Translations under genes and position numbers: made by a program
In this document: positions 1-9,566 of the stretch, piece by piece
How positions within the stretch are numbered: position 1 is the stretch's first letter
Layout: every line of letters starts with the position of its first letter
Source of the DNA: Melaminivora suipulveris
GTDB taxonomy: Bacteria > Pseudomonadota > Gammaproteobacteria > Burkholderiales > Burkholderiaceae_C
DNA length: 64,000 nucleotides
Reading direction: 5' to 3'
Assembly: GCF_003008575.1 (NCBI RefSeq)
Contig: NZ_CP027667.1
Span: 2,504,001 to 2,568,000 of the forward strand
The notes under the pieces: generated by a model
Told to the model about the DNA's origin: nothing
Database searches by the model: none
The model's input: only the letters and a program-made list of their open reading frames with translations

Positions 1-977
1 CGGCTGCGACGGTGCTCAACCTGACGCAGGACCACCTGGACTGGCACGGCGACATGCAGGCCTACGGGGCCGCCAAGGCGCGCGTCTTCGGCCAGCAGGG
101 CCTGATGGTGCTCAACCGCGACGACCCGGCGGTCATGGCCATGCTGCCTGCGCCCGCCGTGCCGCAAAAGGCGCAGCGCGGCTCTAAGGCGCCGCAGCCG
201 CAGCAGCGCGCGCACATCACGTTCGGCGCCGACATGCCGCGCCGACCCGGAGATTTCGGCATCGAGGTGGCCAACGGCATGGCCTGGCTGGTGCGCGCGC
301 ACGAGGCCGATGAGACCGAGCGCCGCGGCCGTGGCGCACGCGCCGGTGGCGGTGCCGAAGAGCTGCACATCCAGCGCCTGTTGCCCGAGGGGGCACTGCG
401 CATCCGCGGCCGGCACAACGCCACCAACGCGCTGGCGGCGCTGGCGCTGGCCCAGGCCGCGGGCTGCGAGCTGGCGCCGCTGCTCTACGGCCTGCGCGAA
501 TACCGCGGCGAGCCGCACCGCGTCGAGCCGGTGGCCATCGTCCAGGACGTCGAATATTTCGACGACAGCAAGGGCACCAACGTCGGCGCCACCGTGGCGG
601 CGCTCGCCGGCCTGGGCGCCGAGCGGCGTCTGGTCGTGATCCTGGGCGGCGACGGCAAGGGGCAGGATTTCTCGCCGCTGGCAGCGCCCGTCGCGCGCCA
701 CGCGCGCGCCGCGGTGCTGATCGGGCGCGATGCGCCGCAGATCCGCGCCGCCCTGGAGCACTGCGGCGTGCCGCTGCTGGATGCCACCACGCTGGCGGAT
801 GCCGTGCGCCAGTCGGCCGCGCGCGCCCACGCCGGCGACGCCGTGCTGCTGTCGCCGGCGTGCGCCAGCTGGGACATGTTCAACGGCTACGAGCACCGCG
901 CGCAGGTCTTTTGCGCCGCGGTGCGCGATCTGGCCGACGACGCCGGCCAGCCGTTGGCCGCAGGAGGGCTGCCATGA
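1..977 (+). CDS. murD: UDP-N-acetylmuramoylalanine--D-glutamate ligase, C-terminal part
   Basis: The gene is cut by the left edge of the window; about 325 residues remain, in the frame whose first full codon is at base 3. MurD is the cytoplasmic ATP-dependent ligase that adds D-glutamate to UDP-MurNAc-L-Ala. The visible part begins in the central domain ([12 protein letters not shown]) and includes [15 protein letters not shown], the DDSKGTN loop and the C-terminal domain segment [13 protein letters not shown], all typical of Mur ligases. The N-terminal UDP-binding domain and the ATP P-loop are outside the window. An Ala/Gly/Arg-rich stretch around residues 55-120 looks like a lineage-specific insertion. 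The stop overlaps the ftsW start as ATGA, so translation is probably coupled. Confidence 0.95.
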   Translation, partial: AATVLNLTQDHLDWHGDMQAYGAAKARVFGQQGLMVLNRDDPAVMAMLPAPAVPQKAQRGSKAPQPQQRAHITFGADMPRRPGDFGIEVANGMAWLVRAHEADETERRGRGARAGGGAEELHIQRLLPEGALRIRGRHNATNALAALALAQAAGCELAPLLYGLREYRGEPHRVEPVAIVQDVEYFDDSKGTNVGATVAALAGLGAERRLVVILGGDGKGQDFSPLAAPVARHARAAVLIGRDAPQIRAALEHCGVPLLDATTLADAVRQSAARAHAGDAVLLSPACASWDMFNGYEHRAQVFCAAVRDLADDAGQPLAAGGLP

Positions 978-2251
978 GCGCCGGCGTGGCCAACCCCGGA
1001 TGGGTGGCGCGCATGCGCGAGCGCCTGGCGCGACGCGGCGAGCCGGATGCCGTCGACGTGCTGCCGGTGCGCGTGGGTGGCGTCGAGTTCCGGCGCACCG
1101 CGGCCACGCCGGCGCACGTGCTGGGCTTTGACCAGGCACTCCTGTGGGTGGTGGTGCTGCTGCTGGCGTTCAGTGTGGTCATGGTCTATTCGGCGTCCAT
1201 CGCCATGCCGGACAACCCGCGCTTCGGGGCGATCGCGCCCATGCACTTCGTCACGCGCCACGCGGTGGCCATCGGCGTGGGTTTCGTCGCCGCGCTGCTG
1301 GCTTTCCAGGTGTCCATGAACACCTGGGAGCGCATGGCGCCGTGGCTGTTCGTCGCCTCGCTGCTGCTGCTGATCGCCGTGCTGGTGCCGCACGTGGGGC
1401 TGGTGGTCAACGGCGCGCGGCGCTGGATCAGCCTGGGTGTGATGAACTTCCAGCCGTCGGAGTTGGCCAAGTTCGCCGTGCTGATCTACGCGGCCGACTA
1501 CATGGTGCGCAAGATGGAGGTCAAGGAGCGGTTCTTCCGCGCCGTGCTGCCCATGGGCGCTGCCGTGGCCGTGGTCGGCGGCCTGCTGCTGGCCGAGCCG
1601 GACATGGGCGCCTTCATGGTGATTGCCGTGATCGCCATGGGCATCCTGTTCCTGGGCGGCGTGAACGCGCGCATGTTCTTTTTGATCGCGCTGATCCTGG
1701 TGCTGGCCTTCGCCGCCATGGTCTGGCTGTCGCCCTGGCGGCGCGAGCGCATCTTCGCCTACCTGGACCCGTTTTCCGAGGCGCACGCTTTAGGCAAGGG
1801 CTACCAGCTCTCGCACGCGCTGATCGCCATCGGCCGCGGCGAGCTGTTCGGCGTGGGTCTGGGCGCCAGCGTGGAAAAGCTGCACTGGCTGCCCGAGGCG
1901 CACACCGACTTTCTGCTGGCCGTGATCGGCGAGGAGTTCGGCCTGGTGGGCGTGCTGGTGCTGATCCTGGCCTTTTTGTGGCTCACGCGCCGGCTGATGC
2001 AGATCGGCCGCCAGGCCATCGCGCTGGACCGGGTCTTCTCCGGCCTGGTCGCGCAGGGCGTGGCCATCTGGTTCGGTTTCCAGTCCTTCATCAACATGGG
2101 CGTGAACCTGGGCGCGCTGCCGACCAAGGGGCTCACGCTGCCGCTCATGAGCTTTGGCGGCTCGGCCATCCTGATGAATCTTGTGGCGATCGCTGTCGTG
2201 CTGCGTGTGGATTATGAAAACAAGCTTCTCATGCGCGGAGGTCGCGCATGA
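974..2251 (+). CDS. ftsW: Septal peptidoglycan polymerase FtsW (SEDS family)
   Basis: A 425-residue polytopic membrane protein of the SEDS family, the division glycosyltransferase that works with FtsI to make septal peptidoglycan. About ten hydrophobic segments follow a roughly 50-residue cytoplasmic N-terminus. Family signatures seen are [29 protein letters not shown], the large periplasmic loop with [20 protein letters not shown], and the C-terminal [20 protein letters not shown]. The start at 974 is chosen because it forms an ATGA overlap with the murD stop; an upstream in-frame ATG at 860 would run 38 residues into murD. The last codons (MRGGRA) and the stop lie in a long inverted repeat, and a mini-ORF overlaps the stop. 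Confidence 0.96.
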   Translation: MSAGVANPGWVARMRERLARRGEPDAVDVLPVRVGGVEFRRTAATPAHVLGFDQALLWVVVLLLAFSVVMVYSASIAMPDNPRFGAIAPMHFVTRHAVAIGVGFVAALLAFQVSMNTWERMAPWLFVASLLLLIAVLVPHVGLVVNGARRWISLGVMNFQPSELAKFAVLIYAADYMVRKMEVKERFFRAVLPMGAAVAVVGGLLLAEPDMGAFMVIAVIAMGILFLGGVNARMFFLIALILVLAFAAMVWLSPWRRERIFAYLDPFSEAHALGKGYQLSHALIAIGRGELFGVGLGASVEKLHWLPEAHTDFLLAVIGEEFGLVGVLVLILAFLWLTRRLMQIGRQAIALDRVFSGLVAQGVAIWFGFQSFINMGVNLGALPTKGLTLPLMSFGGSAILMNLVAIAVVLRVDYENKLLMRGGRA

Positions 2252-2262
2252 GAAGCTTGTTT
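2218..2262 (+). repeat. 19-bp perfect inverted repeat across the ftsW stop codon
   Basis: Bases 2218-2236 and 2244-2262 are perfect reverse complements with a 7-base spacer (GGAGGTC). The pairing continues two base pairs further if one bulged A is allowed. The structure covers the last FtsW codons, the FtsW TGA (2249-2251) and the start codon of the following 28-codon ORF, and leaves a Shine-Dalgarno-like GGAGG in the loop. There is no T-tract, so it is not a typical intrinsic terminator. In RNA it would be a very stable hairpin able to affect ftsW-murG coupling or mRNA decay. Confidence 0.9.
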
Positions 2263-2334
2263 CAACAGAATAATTTGTGCCCGTGCGTCAGCACGGACCA
2301 GCGCGCAGCGCTGATGAGGGGAGGCCGCGCATGA
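2248..2334 (+). CDS. Candidate 28-residue coupling mini-ORF between ftsW and murG
   Basis: Starts with ATG overlapping the ftsW stop (ATGA) and ends with TGA overlapping the murG ATG (ATGA). GGAGG six bases before its start is an ideal Shine-Dalgarno. The peptide begins [12 protein letters not shown] and ends LMRGGRA, the same last six residues as FtsW. The 21 bases around the ftsW stop (2231-2251) recur at 2314-2334 with 18 matches, so the ORF looks like the product of an 83-base partial duplication or insertion at the junction. No function is recognised. It may act only to pass ribosomes from ftsW to murG. Confidence 0.45.
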   Translation: MRSLFQQNNLCPCVSTDQRAALMRGGRA

Positions 2335-3485
2335 CCGGCATGAGCGCCGCCCGGCCGCCCGAAGGCGCGAGGGCCCCCGTGGGGGGCAGCGAGGACACGC
2401 CAGTGCCGAGCGTGGGGGCCCAAGGTTTTACCGCCCTCATCATGGCCGGCGGCACCGGCGGCCACATCTTCCCCGGCCTGGCCGTGGCCGAGGAGTTGCG
2501 CGCGCGCGGCTGGCGCGTGCATTGGCTGGGAACGCCCGGCAGCATGGAGTCCCGCATCGTGCCGCCGCAGGGCTTTGCCTTCGAGACCATCGATTTTTCC
2601 GGCGTGCGTGGCAAGGGCCTGCTGACGCTGGCGCTGCTGCCGATGAAGCTGCTTCGCGCCTTTGCCCAGTCCTGGAGCCTGCTGCGGCGCGTCAGGCCCG
2701 ACGTGGTGGTGGGTCTGGGCGGCTATGTCACCTTCCCCGGCGGCCTGATGGCCACGGCGGCGGGCAAGCCTTTGGTGCTGCATGAGCAGAACTCGGTCGC
2801 CGGCATGGCCAACCGCGTGCTGTCCGTGGTGGCCGACCGCATCTTCACCGCCTTCCCCGACGTGCTGAAAAAAGGCCAGTGGGTCGGCAATCCGCTGCGC
2901 ACGGCGTTCACGCAGCAGCCGGGGCCGGCCGAGCGTTTTGCCGGCCGCAGCGGGCCGCTCAAGCTGCTGGTCGTCGGTGGCAGCCTGGGAGCGCGCGCCC
3001 TCAACGAGATCGTGCCGCAGGCGCTGGCGCTGCTGCCGCAAGAGCGGCGCCCCATCGTCACGCACCAAAGCGGCGCCACGCAGATCGACCAGCTGCGCGC
3101 CAACTATGAGGCCGCAGGCGTGCAGGCCACTCTGACGCCCTTTATTGACGACACCGCCAGCGCCTATGCCGACGCCGACCTGATCGTCTGCCGCGCCGGC
3201 GCCAGCACCGTGACCGAGATCGCCGCCGTGGGCGCGCCCGCCGTCTTCGTGCCCTTCCCGCACGCGGTGGACGACCACCAGACGACCAACGCGCGTTTCC
3301 TGGTCGATGCTGGCGCCGGCTGGTTGGTGCAGCAGCGCGACCTGACGCCGCAGTGGCTGGCCGATTTGCTATCGAATACGCAGCGTACTACGCTTGTAGA
3401 TCGCGGGCTCAAGGCCAAAAACATGCAAAAAACCCAGGCTGCCCGCGAGGTGGCGATGGCGTGCGAGGAGCTGGCCGCGAAATGA
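2331..3485 (+). CDS. murG: UDP-N-acetylglucosamine--lipid I transferase MurG
   Basis: A 384-residue GT-B glycosyltransferase that converts lipid I to lipid II on the inner face of the cytoplasmic membrane. Seen are the N-terminal glycine loop [43 protein letters not shown], the middle loop [13 protein letters not shown], and the nucleotide-binding [15 protein letters not shown] with [10 protein letters not shown]. The start at 2331 has GGAGG six bases upstream and overlaps the mini-ORF stop. Before the conserved LIMAGGTGG there are about 35 extra residues (rich in Ala, Pro and Gly) absent from ordinary MurG; 2340 is an alternative ATG. The 3' codons from about 3365 resemble the intergenic ATAGCT repeat of this genome. 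Confidence 0.95.
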   Translation: MTGMSAARPPEGARAPVGGSEDTPVPSVGAQGFTALIMAGGTGGHIFPGLAVAEELRARGWRVHWLGTPGSMESRIVPPQGFAFETIDFSGVRGKGLLTLALLPMKLLRAFAQSWSLLRRVRPDVVVGLGGYVTFPGGLMATAAGKPLVLHEQNSVAGMANRVLSVVADRIFTAFPDVLKKGQWVGNPLRTAFTQQPGPAERFAGRSGPLKLLVVGGSLGARALNEIVPQALALLPQERRPIVTHQSGATQIDQLRANYEAAGVQATLTPFIDDTASAYADADLIVCRAGASTVTEIAAVGAPAVFVPFPHAVDDHQTTNARFLVDAGAGWLVQQRDLTPQWLADLLSNTQRTTLVDRGLKAKNMQKTQAAREVAMACEELAAK

Positions 3486-3565
3486 AACACGCCATCCACC
3501 ACATCCACTTCGTCGCGAACATGCAGCACGCCGACGAGCTGCGCCGTGCGGGGGGCGCGCCATGA
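3482..3565 (+). CDS. Candidate 27-residue mini-ORF, duplicate of the murC 5' end
   Basis: The ATG overlaps the murG stop (ATGA) and the TGA overlaps the murC ATG (ATGA). The first eleven residues, [11 protein letters not shown], are identical to the MurC N-terminus; bases 3482-3515 match 3562-3595 with two mismatches, an 80-base step. The remaining residues ([16 protein letters not shown]) match nothing recognised. It looks like a partial duplication of the murC start region preserved as an open, coupled reading frame. A truncated MurC-like peptide of this size has no nucleotide site, so any role is more likely translational than enzymatic. Confidence 0.45.
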   Translation: MKHAIHHIHFVANMQHADELRRAGGAP

Positions 3566-4992
3566 AGCATGCCATCCACCACATCCACTTCGTCGGCGTG
3601 GGCGGCTCCGGCATGTGCGGCATCGCCGAGGTGCTGCACAACCTGGGCTACCGGGTCTCGGGCTCCGATGCGCAGGACAGCGCCACGCTGCAGCGCCTGG
3701 CCACGCTGGGCATCGACACGCACGTGGGCCACGCGGCGGCGCACGCGGCGGGTGCGGACGTGGTCGTCACCTCCACCGCGGTGCAGGCGGACAACCCGGA
3801 AGTGCTGGCCGCGCGCGCGCAGGGCACTCCCGTGGTGGCGCGCGCGCTGATGCTGGCCGAGCTGATGCGCTTTCAGCGTGGCATCGCCATCGCCGGCGCG
3901 CACGGCAAGACGACCACCACGAGTCTCGTCGCCAGCATCCTGGCCGAGGCCGGGCTGGACCCGACCTACGTTATCGGCGGGCGTCTGAACAGCGCCGGCA
4001 GCAACGCCCGGCTGGGTCGCGGCGACTACATCGTGGTCGAGGCCGACGAATCCGACGCGTCGTTCCTGAACCTGCTGCCGGTGCTGGCCGTGGTCACCAA
4101 CATCGACGCCGACCACATGGAGACCTACGGCCACGACTTCGCGCGGCTGGAGCAGGCCTATCTGGACTTCCTGCACCGCATGCCGTTCTACGGCCGCGCC
4201 ATCGTGTGCGTGGACGACGCGCCCGCGCGCGCCATCCTGCCGCGCGTGCAGCGCCCGGTGACGCGTTACGGCCTGTCCGAGGACGCGCAGGTGCGCGCGC
4301 TCCAGGTGCGCGCCGTGGGCACGCAGATGCACTTCACGGTTCGGCGCGAGATCGCCGGCGAGCGCCTGCCCGAGCTTTCGGTGGTGCTGAACCTGGCCGG
4401 CGTGCACAACGTGCGCAACGCCCTGGCGGCGATCGCCGTCGCGGCCGAGCTGGATGTGCCCGACGACGCGCTCTTGCGCGCGCTGGCGGGCTTCACCGGC
4501 GTCGGCCGGCGCTTCCAGAGCCATGGCGAACTGCCGACTGCGAGCGGCGGCAGCTTCACCCTGATCGAGGACTACGGCCACCACCCGGCCGAGCTGGCCG
4601 CGACGCTGGCCGCCGCGCGCGGCGCCTGGCCGGGCCGGCGCATCGTGCTGGCCTTCCAGCCGCACCGCTACAGCCGCACGCGCGACCATCTGGCCGATTT
4701 CGCCTCCGTGCTGGGTCAGGCCGACGCCCTGCTGCTGACCGAGGTCTACGCCGCCGGCGAGGCGCCCATCGCCGGCGCCGATGGCGCGGCGCTGCTGGCG
4801 GCTGTGCGGGCTGGCGGACATGCCGACGCGCAGTTCGTGCCGGACGTGCGGCATCTGCCGCAGCGCATCGCCGGGCAGGCGCGGGATGGCGACGCGGTGC
4901 TGTGCATGGGCGCCGGCTCCATCGGCGCGGTGGCCGCGCAAACCGTGCAGATACTACAAAAACAAGAGCATGAAGCGCTCGCAGGACGCTGA
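3562..4992 (+). CDS. murC: UDP-N-acetylmuramate--L-alanine ligase MurC
   Basis: A 476-residue cytoplasmic Mur ligase that adds L-alanine to UDP-MurNAc, the first step of stem-peptide assembly. It has the N-terminal [17 protein letters not shown]ossmann loop, the ATP P-loop [66 protein letters not shown] and the C-terminal HRYSRTRDH. Start is ATG overlapping the mini-ORF stop. The gene ends with codons for [12 protein letters not shown], of low GC; CAA AAA CAA followed by a changed stop is the same sequence that ends ampD in this window, suggesting a repeat-derived, read-through C-terminus. ddl follows after two bases. Confidence 0.97.
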   Translation: MKHAIHHIHFVGVGGSGMCGIAEVLHNLGYRVSGSDAQDSATLQRLATLGIDTHVGHAAAHAAGADVVVTSTAVQADNPEVLAARAQGTPVVARALMLAELMRFQRGIAIAGAHGKTTTTSLVASILAEAGLDPTYVIGGRLNSAGSNARLGRGDYIVVEADESDASFLNLLPVLAVVTNIDADHMETYGHDFARLEQAYLDFLHRMPFYGRAIVCVDDAPARAILPRVQRPVTRYGLSEDAQVRALQVRAVGTQMHFTVRREIAGERLPELSVVLNLAGVHNVRNALAAIAVAAELDVPDDALLRALAGFTGVGRRFQSHGELPTASGGSFTLIEDYGHHPAELAATLAAARGAWPGRRIVLAFQPHRYSRTRDHLADFASVLGQADALLLTEVYAAGEAPIAGADGAALLAAVRAGGHADAQFVPDVRHLPQRIAGQARDGDAVLCMGAGSIGAVAAQTVQILQKQEHEALAGR

Positions 4993-4994
4993 CC

Positions 4995-5990
4995 ATGAGC
5001 CAATTTGATCCAAAAATCGACGTGGGCGCCCTGGGCAAGGTGGCGGTGCTGATGGGCGGCGCGTCCAACGAGCGCGAGGTCTCGCTGATGTCCGGTGGCG
5101 GCGTGCTGAATGCGCTGCGCGCGCGCGGCGTGGACGCGCATGCCTTCGACCCGGCGCAAAGCGACCTGGGCGAACTGAAATCCCACGGCTACGCGCGCTG
5201 CTTCATCGCGCTGCACGGCCGCCACGGCGAGGACGGCACGGTGCAGGGCGCGCTCGAACTGCTGGGCATCCCCTACACCGGCCCCGGCGTCATGGCCTCC
5301 GCCGTCGCCATGGACAAGATCATGACCAAGCGCCTCTGGCGCGCCGACGGCCTGCCCACGCCCGACTGGCGCCTGGTGGCCAGCGCCGATGAAACCGCGC
5401 AGGCGTTTCGCGACCTGGGCGCGCCGATGATCGTCAAGCCCTCGCGCGAGGGCTCGACGCTGGGTCTGACCAAGGTCACCTCGATCGGCCAGTGCGAGCA
5501 GGCCTACCGCGCCGCCGCGCGCCTGGACCCCGAAGTGCTGTGCGAGCAGTTCATCGATGGCGACGAGACCACCTGCCCGGTGCTGGGCCAGGGCGGCGGA
5601 GCCACTGCGCTACCGGTGATCCGCATCGTGGCGCCTGAGGGCAACTACGACTACCAGAACAAATACTTCACCGACGTCACGCAGTACCACTGCCCGAGCG
5701 GACTGCCCGCCGAGGAGGAGGAGCGCATCCAGCAGCTGGTGGTGCAATGCTTCCGCTCGCTTGCCTGCCGCGGCTGGGCGCGCGCCGACATCATGGTGCG
5801 CGCCAGCGACCGCCAGCCCTTCCTGCTGGAGATCAACACCTCGCCCGGCATGACCGGCCATTCGCTGGTGCCCATGTCGGCGCGCGCCGCCGGCATCAGC
5901 TACGAAGACCTGTGCCTTCGCATCCTGGCCGACGCGTCGCTGGACGCGCTGCAGGGCCGCAGCTTTGAAGGGGCGGGCGAAGCGCCATGA
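4995..5990 (+). CDS. ddl: D-alanine--D-alanine ligase
   Basis: A 331-residue ATP-grasp enzyme that makes the D-Ala-D-Ala dipeptide for MurF. Family motifs are [21 protein letters not shown] near the N-terminus, [25 protein letters not shown], the ATP-grasp segment [23 protein letters not shown], and [22 protein letters not shown] at the metal site. Length is near the usual 300-330 of DdlB enzymes. It starts two bases after the murC stop and ends with an ATGA overlap with ftsQ, so it belongs to the same translationally coupled run. Confidence 0.97.
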   Translation: MSQFDPKIDVGALGKVAVLMGGASNEREVSLMSGGGVLNALRARGVDAHAFDPAQSDLGELKSHGYARCFIALHGRHGEDGTVQGALELLGIPYTGPGVMASAVAMDKIMTKRLWRADGLPTPDWRLVASADETAQAFRDLGAPMIVKPSREGSTLGLTKVTSIGQCEQAYRAAARLDPEVLCEQFIDGDETTCPVLGQGGGATALPVIRIVAPEGNYDYQNKYFTDVTQYHCPSGLPAEEEERIQQLVVQCFRSLACRGWARADIMVRASDRQPFLLEINTSPGMTGHSLVPMSARAAGISYEDLCLRILADASLDALQGRSFEGAGEAP

Positions 5991-6859
5991 ACTCCGCCGC
6001 CATGGCCACCATGCCCGCACCGCTGGACGTGCGCCTGATGAACCTCACCGCCACGGTGTTGTTCCTCGGCGTGCTGCTGGCGGCGCTGTGGGCCGGTGGC
6101 ACGTGGCTCCTGCGCCATCCGGCCTTCACGGTGGGGCGCATCGTGGTCGAGGGCGACCTGGCGCACACCAGCGCCCTGAGCCTGCGTGCCAACGTGGCGC
6201 CGCAGCTGGTGGGCAATTTCTTCACGCTGGACCTGCAGGCCGCGCGCCGCGCCTTCGAGCAGGTGCCGTGGGTGCGCAGCGCGCAGGTGCGGCGCGAGTT
6301 TCCCAGCGGCCTGCGCGTGCATCTGCAGGAACACGACGCCGTCGCCCATTGGGGCGGCGAGGGCAGCGGCATGCTGGTCGACAGTGAAGGAGCCGTCTTC
6401 GAGGCCGACGCCGGGGATCTGGAGGACGACGACCTGCCGCGCCTGATCGGCACGCCGGCGCGCGCGCCCGAGATGCTGCGTCTGGCGCAACGCCTGGGGC
6501 CGGCGCTGGCACCTCTGGCTTCGCCCATCGACACGCTCACGCTCACGCCGCACGGCGGCTGGCGCGTGCTGCTGGACAGCGGCGCCGTGCTGGAGCTGGG
6601 CAGCGGCGAGGAGGCGCAAGTGCTGGAGCGCGTGCGCCGCCTGGTGCGCACGCTGCCGCAGGTGGCGCAGCAACACGGCGGGCGCGGCGTGGGCGCGCTG
6701 GAATACGCCGACCTGCGCCACTCCGGCGGCTACGCGCTGCGCCTGCGCGGCGTGACGACCATGAGCGCGGAGGAAGCCGCCAAGGCCGCGCGGGCCAGGC
6801 CGGCCGCGCCGCGCGCGGCGACCGCCACACCGGCGCGCCGCGCCGTACAGAACAACTGA
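5987..6859 (+). CDS. ftsQ: Cell division protein FtsQ
   Basis: A 290-residue single-pass membrane protein of the divisome that bridges early and late components through FtsL/FtsB. A short cytoplasmic N-terminus is followed by one membrane segment ([19 protein letters not shown]), a POTRA domain starting [20 protein letters not shown], with [29 protein letters not shown], and the beta domain ending in [17 protein letters not shown]. The C-terminus is an Ala/Arg-rich tail. Start overlaps the ddl stop (ATGA). ftsA follows after 13 bases. Confidence 0.94.
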   Translation: MNSAAMATMPAPLDVRLMNLTATVLFLGVLLAALWAGGTWLLRHPAFTVGRIVVEGDLAHTSALSLRANVAPQLVGNFFTLDLQAARRAFEQVPWVRSAQVRREFPSGLRVHLQEHDAVAHWGGEGSGMLVDSEGAVFEADAGDLEDDDLPRLIGTPARAPEMLRLAQRLGPALAPLASPIDTLTLTPHGGWRVLLDSGAVLELGSGEEAQVLERVRRLVRTLPQVAQQHGGRGVGALEYADLRHSGGYALRLRGVTTMSAEEAAKAARARPAAPRAATATPARRAVQNN

Positions 6860-6872
6860 GGGCAAGCTCAAA

Positions 6873-8102
6873 ATGGCAAGGGAATACAAGGACGTCGTCG
6901 TGGGGCTGGACATCGGCACGGCCAAGGTCATGGCGGTGGTGGCCGAGGTGCTGCCCGGCGGCAGCCTCAAGCTGGCCGGCTTGGGCGTGGCGCCGGGCAA
7001 TGGTCTGAAGCGGGGTGTCGTGGTCAACATCGACGCCACGGTGCAGAGCATCCAGCAGGCGTTGAAGGAGGCCGAGCTGATGGCCGACTGCAAGATCCAG
7101 CGCGTCTACACCGGCATCACCGGCAGCCACATCCGCGGGCGCAACTCGCGCGGCATGGTGGCCATCAAGGACCGCGAGGTCTCGGCCACCGACGTGGCGC
7201 GCGTGGTCGAGACGGCCAAGGCCATCAACATCTCCAGCGACCAGCGCCTGCTGCTGGTCGAGCCGCAGGAGTTCGTGATCGACGGCCAGGACGTGCGCGA
7301 GCCGATCGGCATGAGCGGCATCCGGCTGGAGGCCAACATCCACATCGTGACCGGCGCGCAAAGCGCCGCCGAGAACATCATCAAGTGCGTGCGCCGCTGC
7401 GGCCTGGAGGTCGAGCAGCTGATGCTCAATCCTCTGGCGTCCAGCCACGCCGTGCTGACGGACGACGAGCGCGAACTGGGCGTGGCGCTGGTGGACATCG
7501 GCGCCGGCACCACCGACGTGGCGGTGTTCACCGGGGGCGCCATCCGGCACACGGCGGTCATTCCGATCGCCGGCGATCTGATCACCAGCGACATCGCCAT
7601 GGCGCTGAGAACTCCAACGAAGGACGCCGAGGACATCAAGGTCGAGAGCGGCTACGCCAAGCAGTTGCTGGCCGACCCGGAAGCGCAGGTCGAAGTGCCG
7701 GGCCTGGGCGACCGCAGCCCGCGCATGCTCTCGCGCCAGGCGCTGGCCGGGGTGATCGAGCCGCGCGTGGAGGAGATCTTCTCGCTGGTGCAGCAGGTCA
7801 TCCGCGAGTCCGGCTACGAGGAAGTGTTGTCGTCGGGCATCGTGCTCACGGGCGGCAGCGCCGTCATGCCGGGCATGGTGGAACTGGGCGAGGACATCTT
7901 CCTGAAACCCGTGCGCCGCGGCATTCCGAAGTATTCCGGGGCGCTGGCCGACATGATCGCCCAGCCGCGCGCGGCCACCGTCATGGGCCTGCTGGAAGAA
8001 GCCCGCCTGGCGCGCCTGCGCGGCTTCAAGGTCGCGGCCAAGAGCGGTTCGGTGAAGACGGCCTTCGGCCGCTTCAAGGATTTCATCGTGGGGAATTTTT
8101 GA
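6873..8102 (+). CDS. ftsA: Cell division protein FtsA
   Basis: A 409-residue actin-like ATPase that tethers FtsZ to the inner membrane. Motifs are the phosphate-1 loop VGLDIGTAKVMAVVAE, the SHS2/1C domain region, phosphate-2 VDIGAGTTDVAVFTGG, the adenosine loop GIVLTGGSAVMPGM, and a C-terminal amphipathic helix with FGRFKDFIVGNF. Length matches the family. It sits between ftsQ and ftsZ as in most proteobacteria. The 141 bases after it carry the ftsZ leader, and the shift from overlapping genes to a real gap suggests extra transcription start sites for ftsZ. Confidence 0.97.
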   Translation: MAREYKDVVVGLDIGTAKVMAVVAEVLPGGSLKLAGLGVAPGNGLKRGVVVNIDATVQSIQQALKEAELMADCKIQRVYTGITGSHIRGRNSRGMVAIKDREVSATDVARVVETAKAINISSDQRLLLVEPQEFVIDGQDVREPIGMSGIRLEANIHIVTGAQSAAENIIKCVRRCGLEVEQLMLNPLASSHAVLTDDERELGVALVDIGAGTTDVAVFTGGAIRHTAVIPIAGDLITSDIAMALRTPTKDAEDIKVESGYAKQLLADPEAQVEVPGLGDRSPRMLSRQALAGVIEPRVEEIFSLVQQVIRESGYEEVLSSGIVLTGGSAVMPGMVELGEDIFLKPVRRGIPKYSGALADMIAQPRAATVMGLLEEARLARLRGFKVAAKSGSVKTAFGRFKDFIVGNF

Positions 8103-8243
8103 CATGCCCCTTCACAGACATCGCAAGCGCAGCCGCTGGCGCAACACCAGGCCTCCACCCAGGGTGCCCCTTCGCACCGCCGAACCGTTTTTTCTTTCGC
8201 CCCGTCCAGTTCACACCCCACAACAGTCACAGGAGCCACGCAA

Positions 8244-9458
8244 ATGAGCATCGAAATGATCGAGACCGAAGAGTTCAACCAGGGCACGCACATCAAGGTC
8301 ATCGGTGTGGGTGGCGGCGGTGGCAACGCCGTCGAGCACATGATCGAGCGCAGCGTGCAGGGCGTGGAATTCATCAGCGCCAACACCGATGCGCAGCAGT
8401 TGCTGCGCAGCTCGGCGCACCGCACCATCCAGCTCGGCGTCAACGGCCTGGGCGCGGGCAACAAGCCCGAGCGCGCGCGCGAGGCCGCGGGCCAGGCCGA
8501 GGAGGACATCCGCCAGGCGATTGCCGGCGCCAACATGCTGTTCATCACCGCCGGCATGGGCGGCGGCACCGGCACCGGCGCGGCCCCCGTGATCGCGCGC
8601 GTGGCCAAGGAGATGGGCATCCTCACCGTGGGCGTGGTCACCAAGCCCTTCGAGTGGGAAGGCAGCCGCAAGATGAAGAACGCCGAGGAAGGCCTGGCCG
8701 AGCTGGAGGCCAACGTCGATTCGCTCATCGTCGTGCTGAACGAGAAGCTGCTGGAGGTGCTGGGCGACGACGTCGGCCAGGAAGAAGCCTTCGCCCATGC
8801 CAACGACGTGCTGAAGAACGCCGTGGGTGGCATCGCCGAGATCATCAACGAGTACGGCCAGGTCAACGTCGACTTCGAGGACGTGCGCACGGTGATGGGC
8901 GAGCCCGGCCGCGCCATGATGGGCACGGCCACGGCCAGCGGCCCGGACCGCGCACGCATCGCCGCCGAGCAGGCCATCGCCTGCCCGTTGCTGGAAGGCA
9001 TAGACCTGTCGGGCGCCAAGGGCGTGCTGGTGCTGGTGACGGCCGCCAAGGGCAGCCTGAAGCTGGCCGAATCGCGCCTGGCCATGACCACCATCAACGC
9101 CTATGCCTCGCCCGATGCGCACGTGATCTTCGGCGCCGCCTACGACGAGACGCTGGGCGACGCCATCCGCGTCACGGTGATCGCCACCGGCCTGGCGCGC
9201 GCCGGCGCGCGCCGCCAGACCATGCAGGTGGTGCAGGGCAGCCTGCGCACCGGCACCGACAACGTCGCCTACACCATGCCCGGCGCTGGCTCCGCCGTCG
9301 CGGGCGCCGTGCCCGGCAGCACCGACTACGGCAACATGGCCGTGCCCAGTGTCTGGCGCACCAACCGCACCCAGGCCACGGCGCGCGTGGACGCGCTGTC
9401 CTCGGGCGGCATGGACGAGCTGGAGATCCCGGCGTTCCTGCGCAAGCAGGCCGACTGA
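8244..9458 (+). CDS. ftsZ: Cell division protein FtsZ
   Basis: A 404-residue tubulin-like GTPase that forms the Z-ring. It shows the N-terminal KVIGVGGGGGNAV, the tubulin signature ITAGMGGGTGTGAAPVIARVAKE, the T7 loop region with VNVDFEDVRTVM, and the conserved C-terminal tail DELEIPAFLRKQAD, which binds FtsA and ZipA. AGGAG lies at good spacing before the ATG. A strong bidirectional terminator follows, closing the dcw run; lpxC, usually next, is displaced by a convergent chemoreceptor gene. Confidence 0.98.
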   Translation: MSIEMIETEEFNQGTHIKVIGVGGGGGNAVEHMIERSVQGVEFISANTDAQQLLRSSAHRTIQLGVNGLGAGNKPERAREAAGQAEEDIRQAIAGANMLFITAGMGGGTGTGAAPVIARVAKEMGILTVGVVTKPFEWEGSRKMKNAEEGLAELEANVDSLIVVLNEKLLEVLGDDVGQEEAFAHANDVLKNAVGGIAEIINEYGQVNVDFEDVRTVMGEPGRAMMGTATASGPDRARIAAEQAIACPLLEGIDLSGAKGVLVLVTAAKGSLKLAESRLAMTTINAYASPDAHVIFGAAYDETLGDAIRVTVIATGLARAGARRQTMQVVQGSLRTGTDNVAYTMPGAGSAVAGAVPGSTDYGNMAVPSVWRTNRTQATARVDALSSGGMDELEIPAFLRKQAD

Positions 9459-9510
9459 CCCCAGGCCCGCCCGCCCGGCATTCCCGCCGGGCAGGAGACG
9501 GCAAAAGAAA

Positions 9511-9538
9511 AACCCGCTGAACTGCCAGCGGGTTTTTT
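9511..9538 (+). terminator. Intrinsic terminator of ftsZ, probably bidirectional
   Basis: A 9-bp stem (AACCCGCTG / CAGCGGGTT, 9511-9519 and 9526-9534) with a 6-base loop is followed by a run of T. The left side carries an A-rich run (AAAAGAAA), which gives T residues on the minus strand, so it can also end the convergent chemoreceptor transcript. A second GC hairpin (9473-9492, GCCCGGC/GCCGGGC) lies just before it. Confidence 0.9.
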
Positions 9539-9566
9539 CATGGGCGCACGGCGGTGGCGCCTGGCC

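Noticed and set aside
860..973. An upstream start for ftsW at 860
   Set aside because: The 38 extra residues are out-of-frame murD sequence, rich in Arg. The ATGA overlap at 974 is the natural start.
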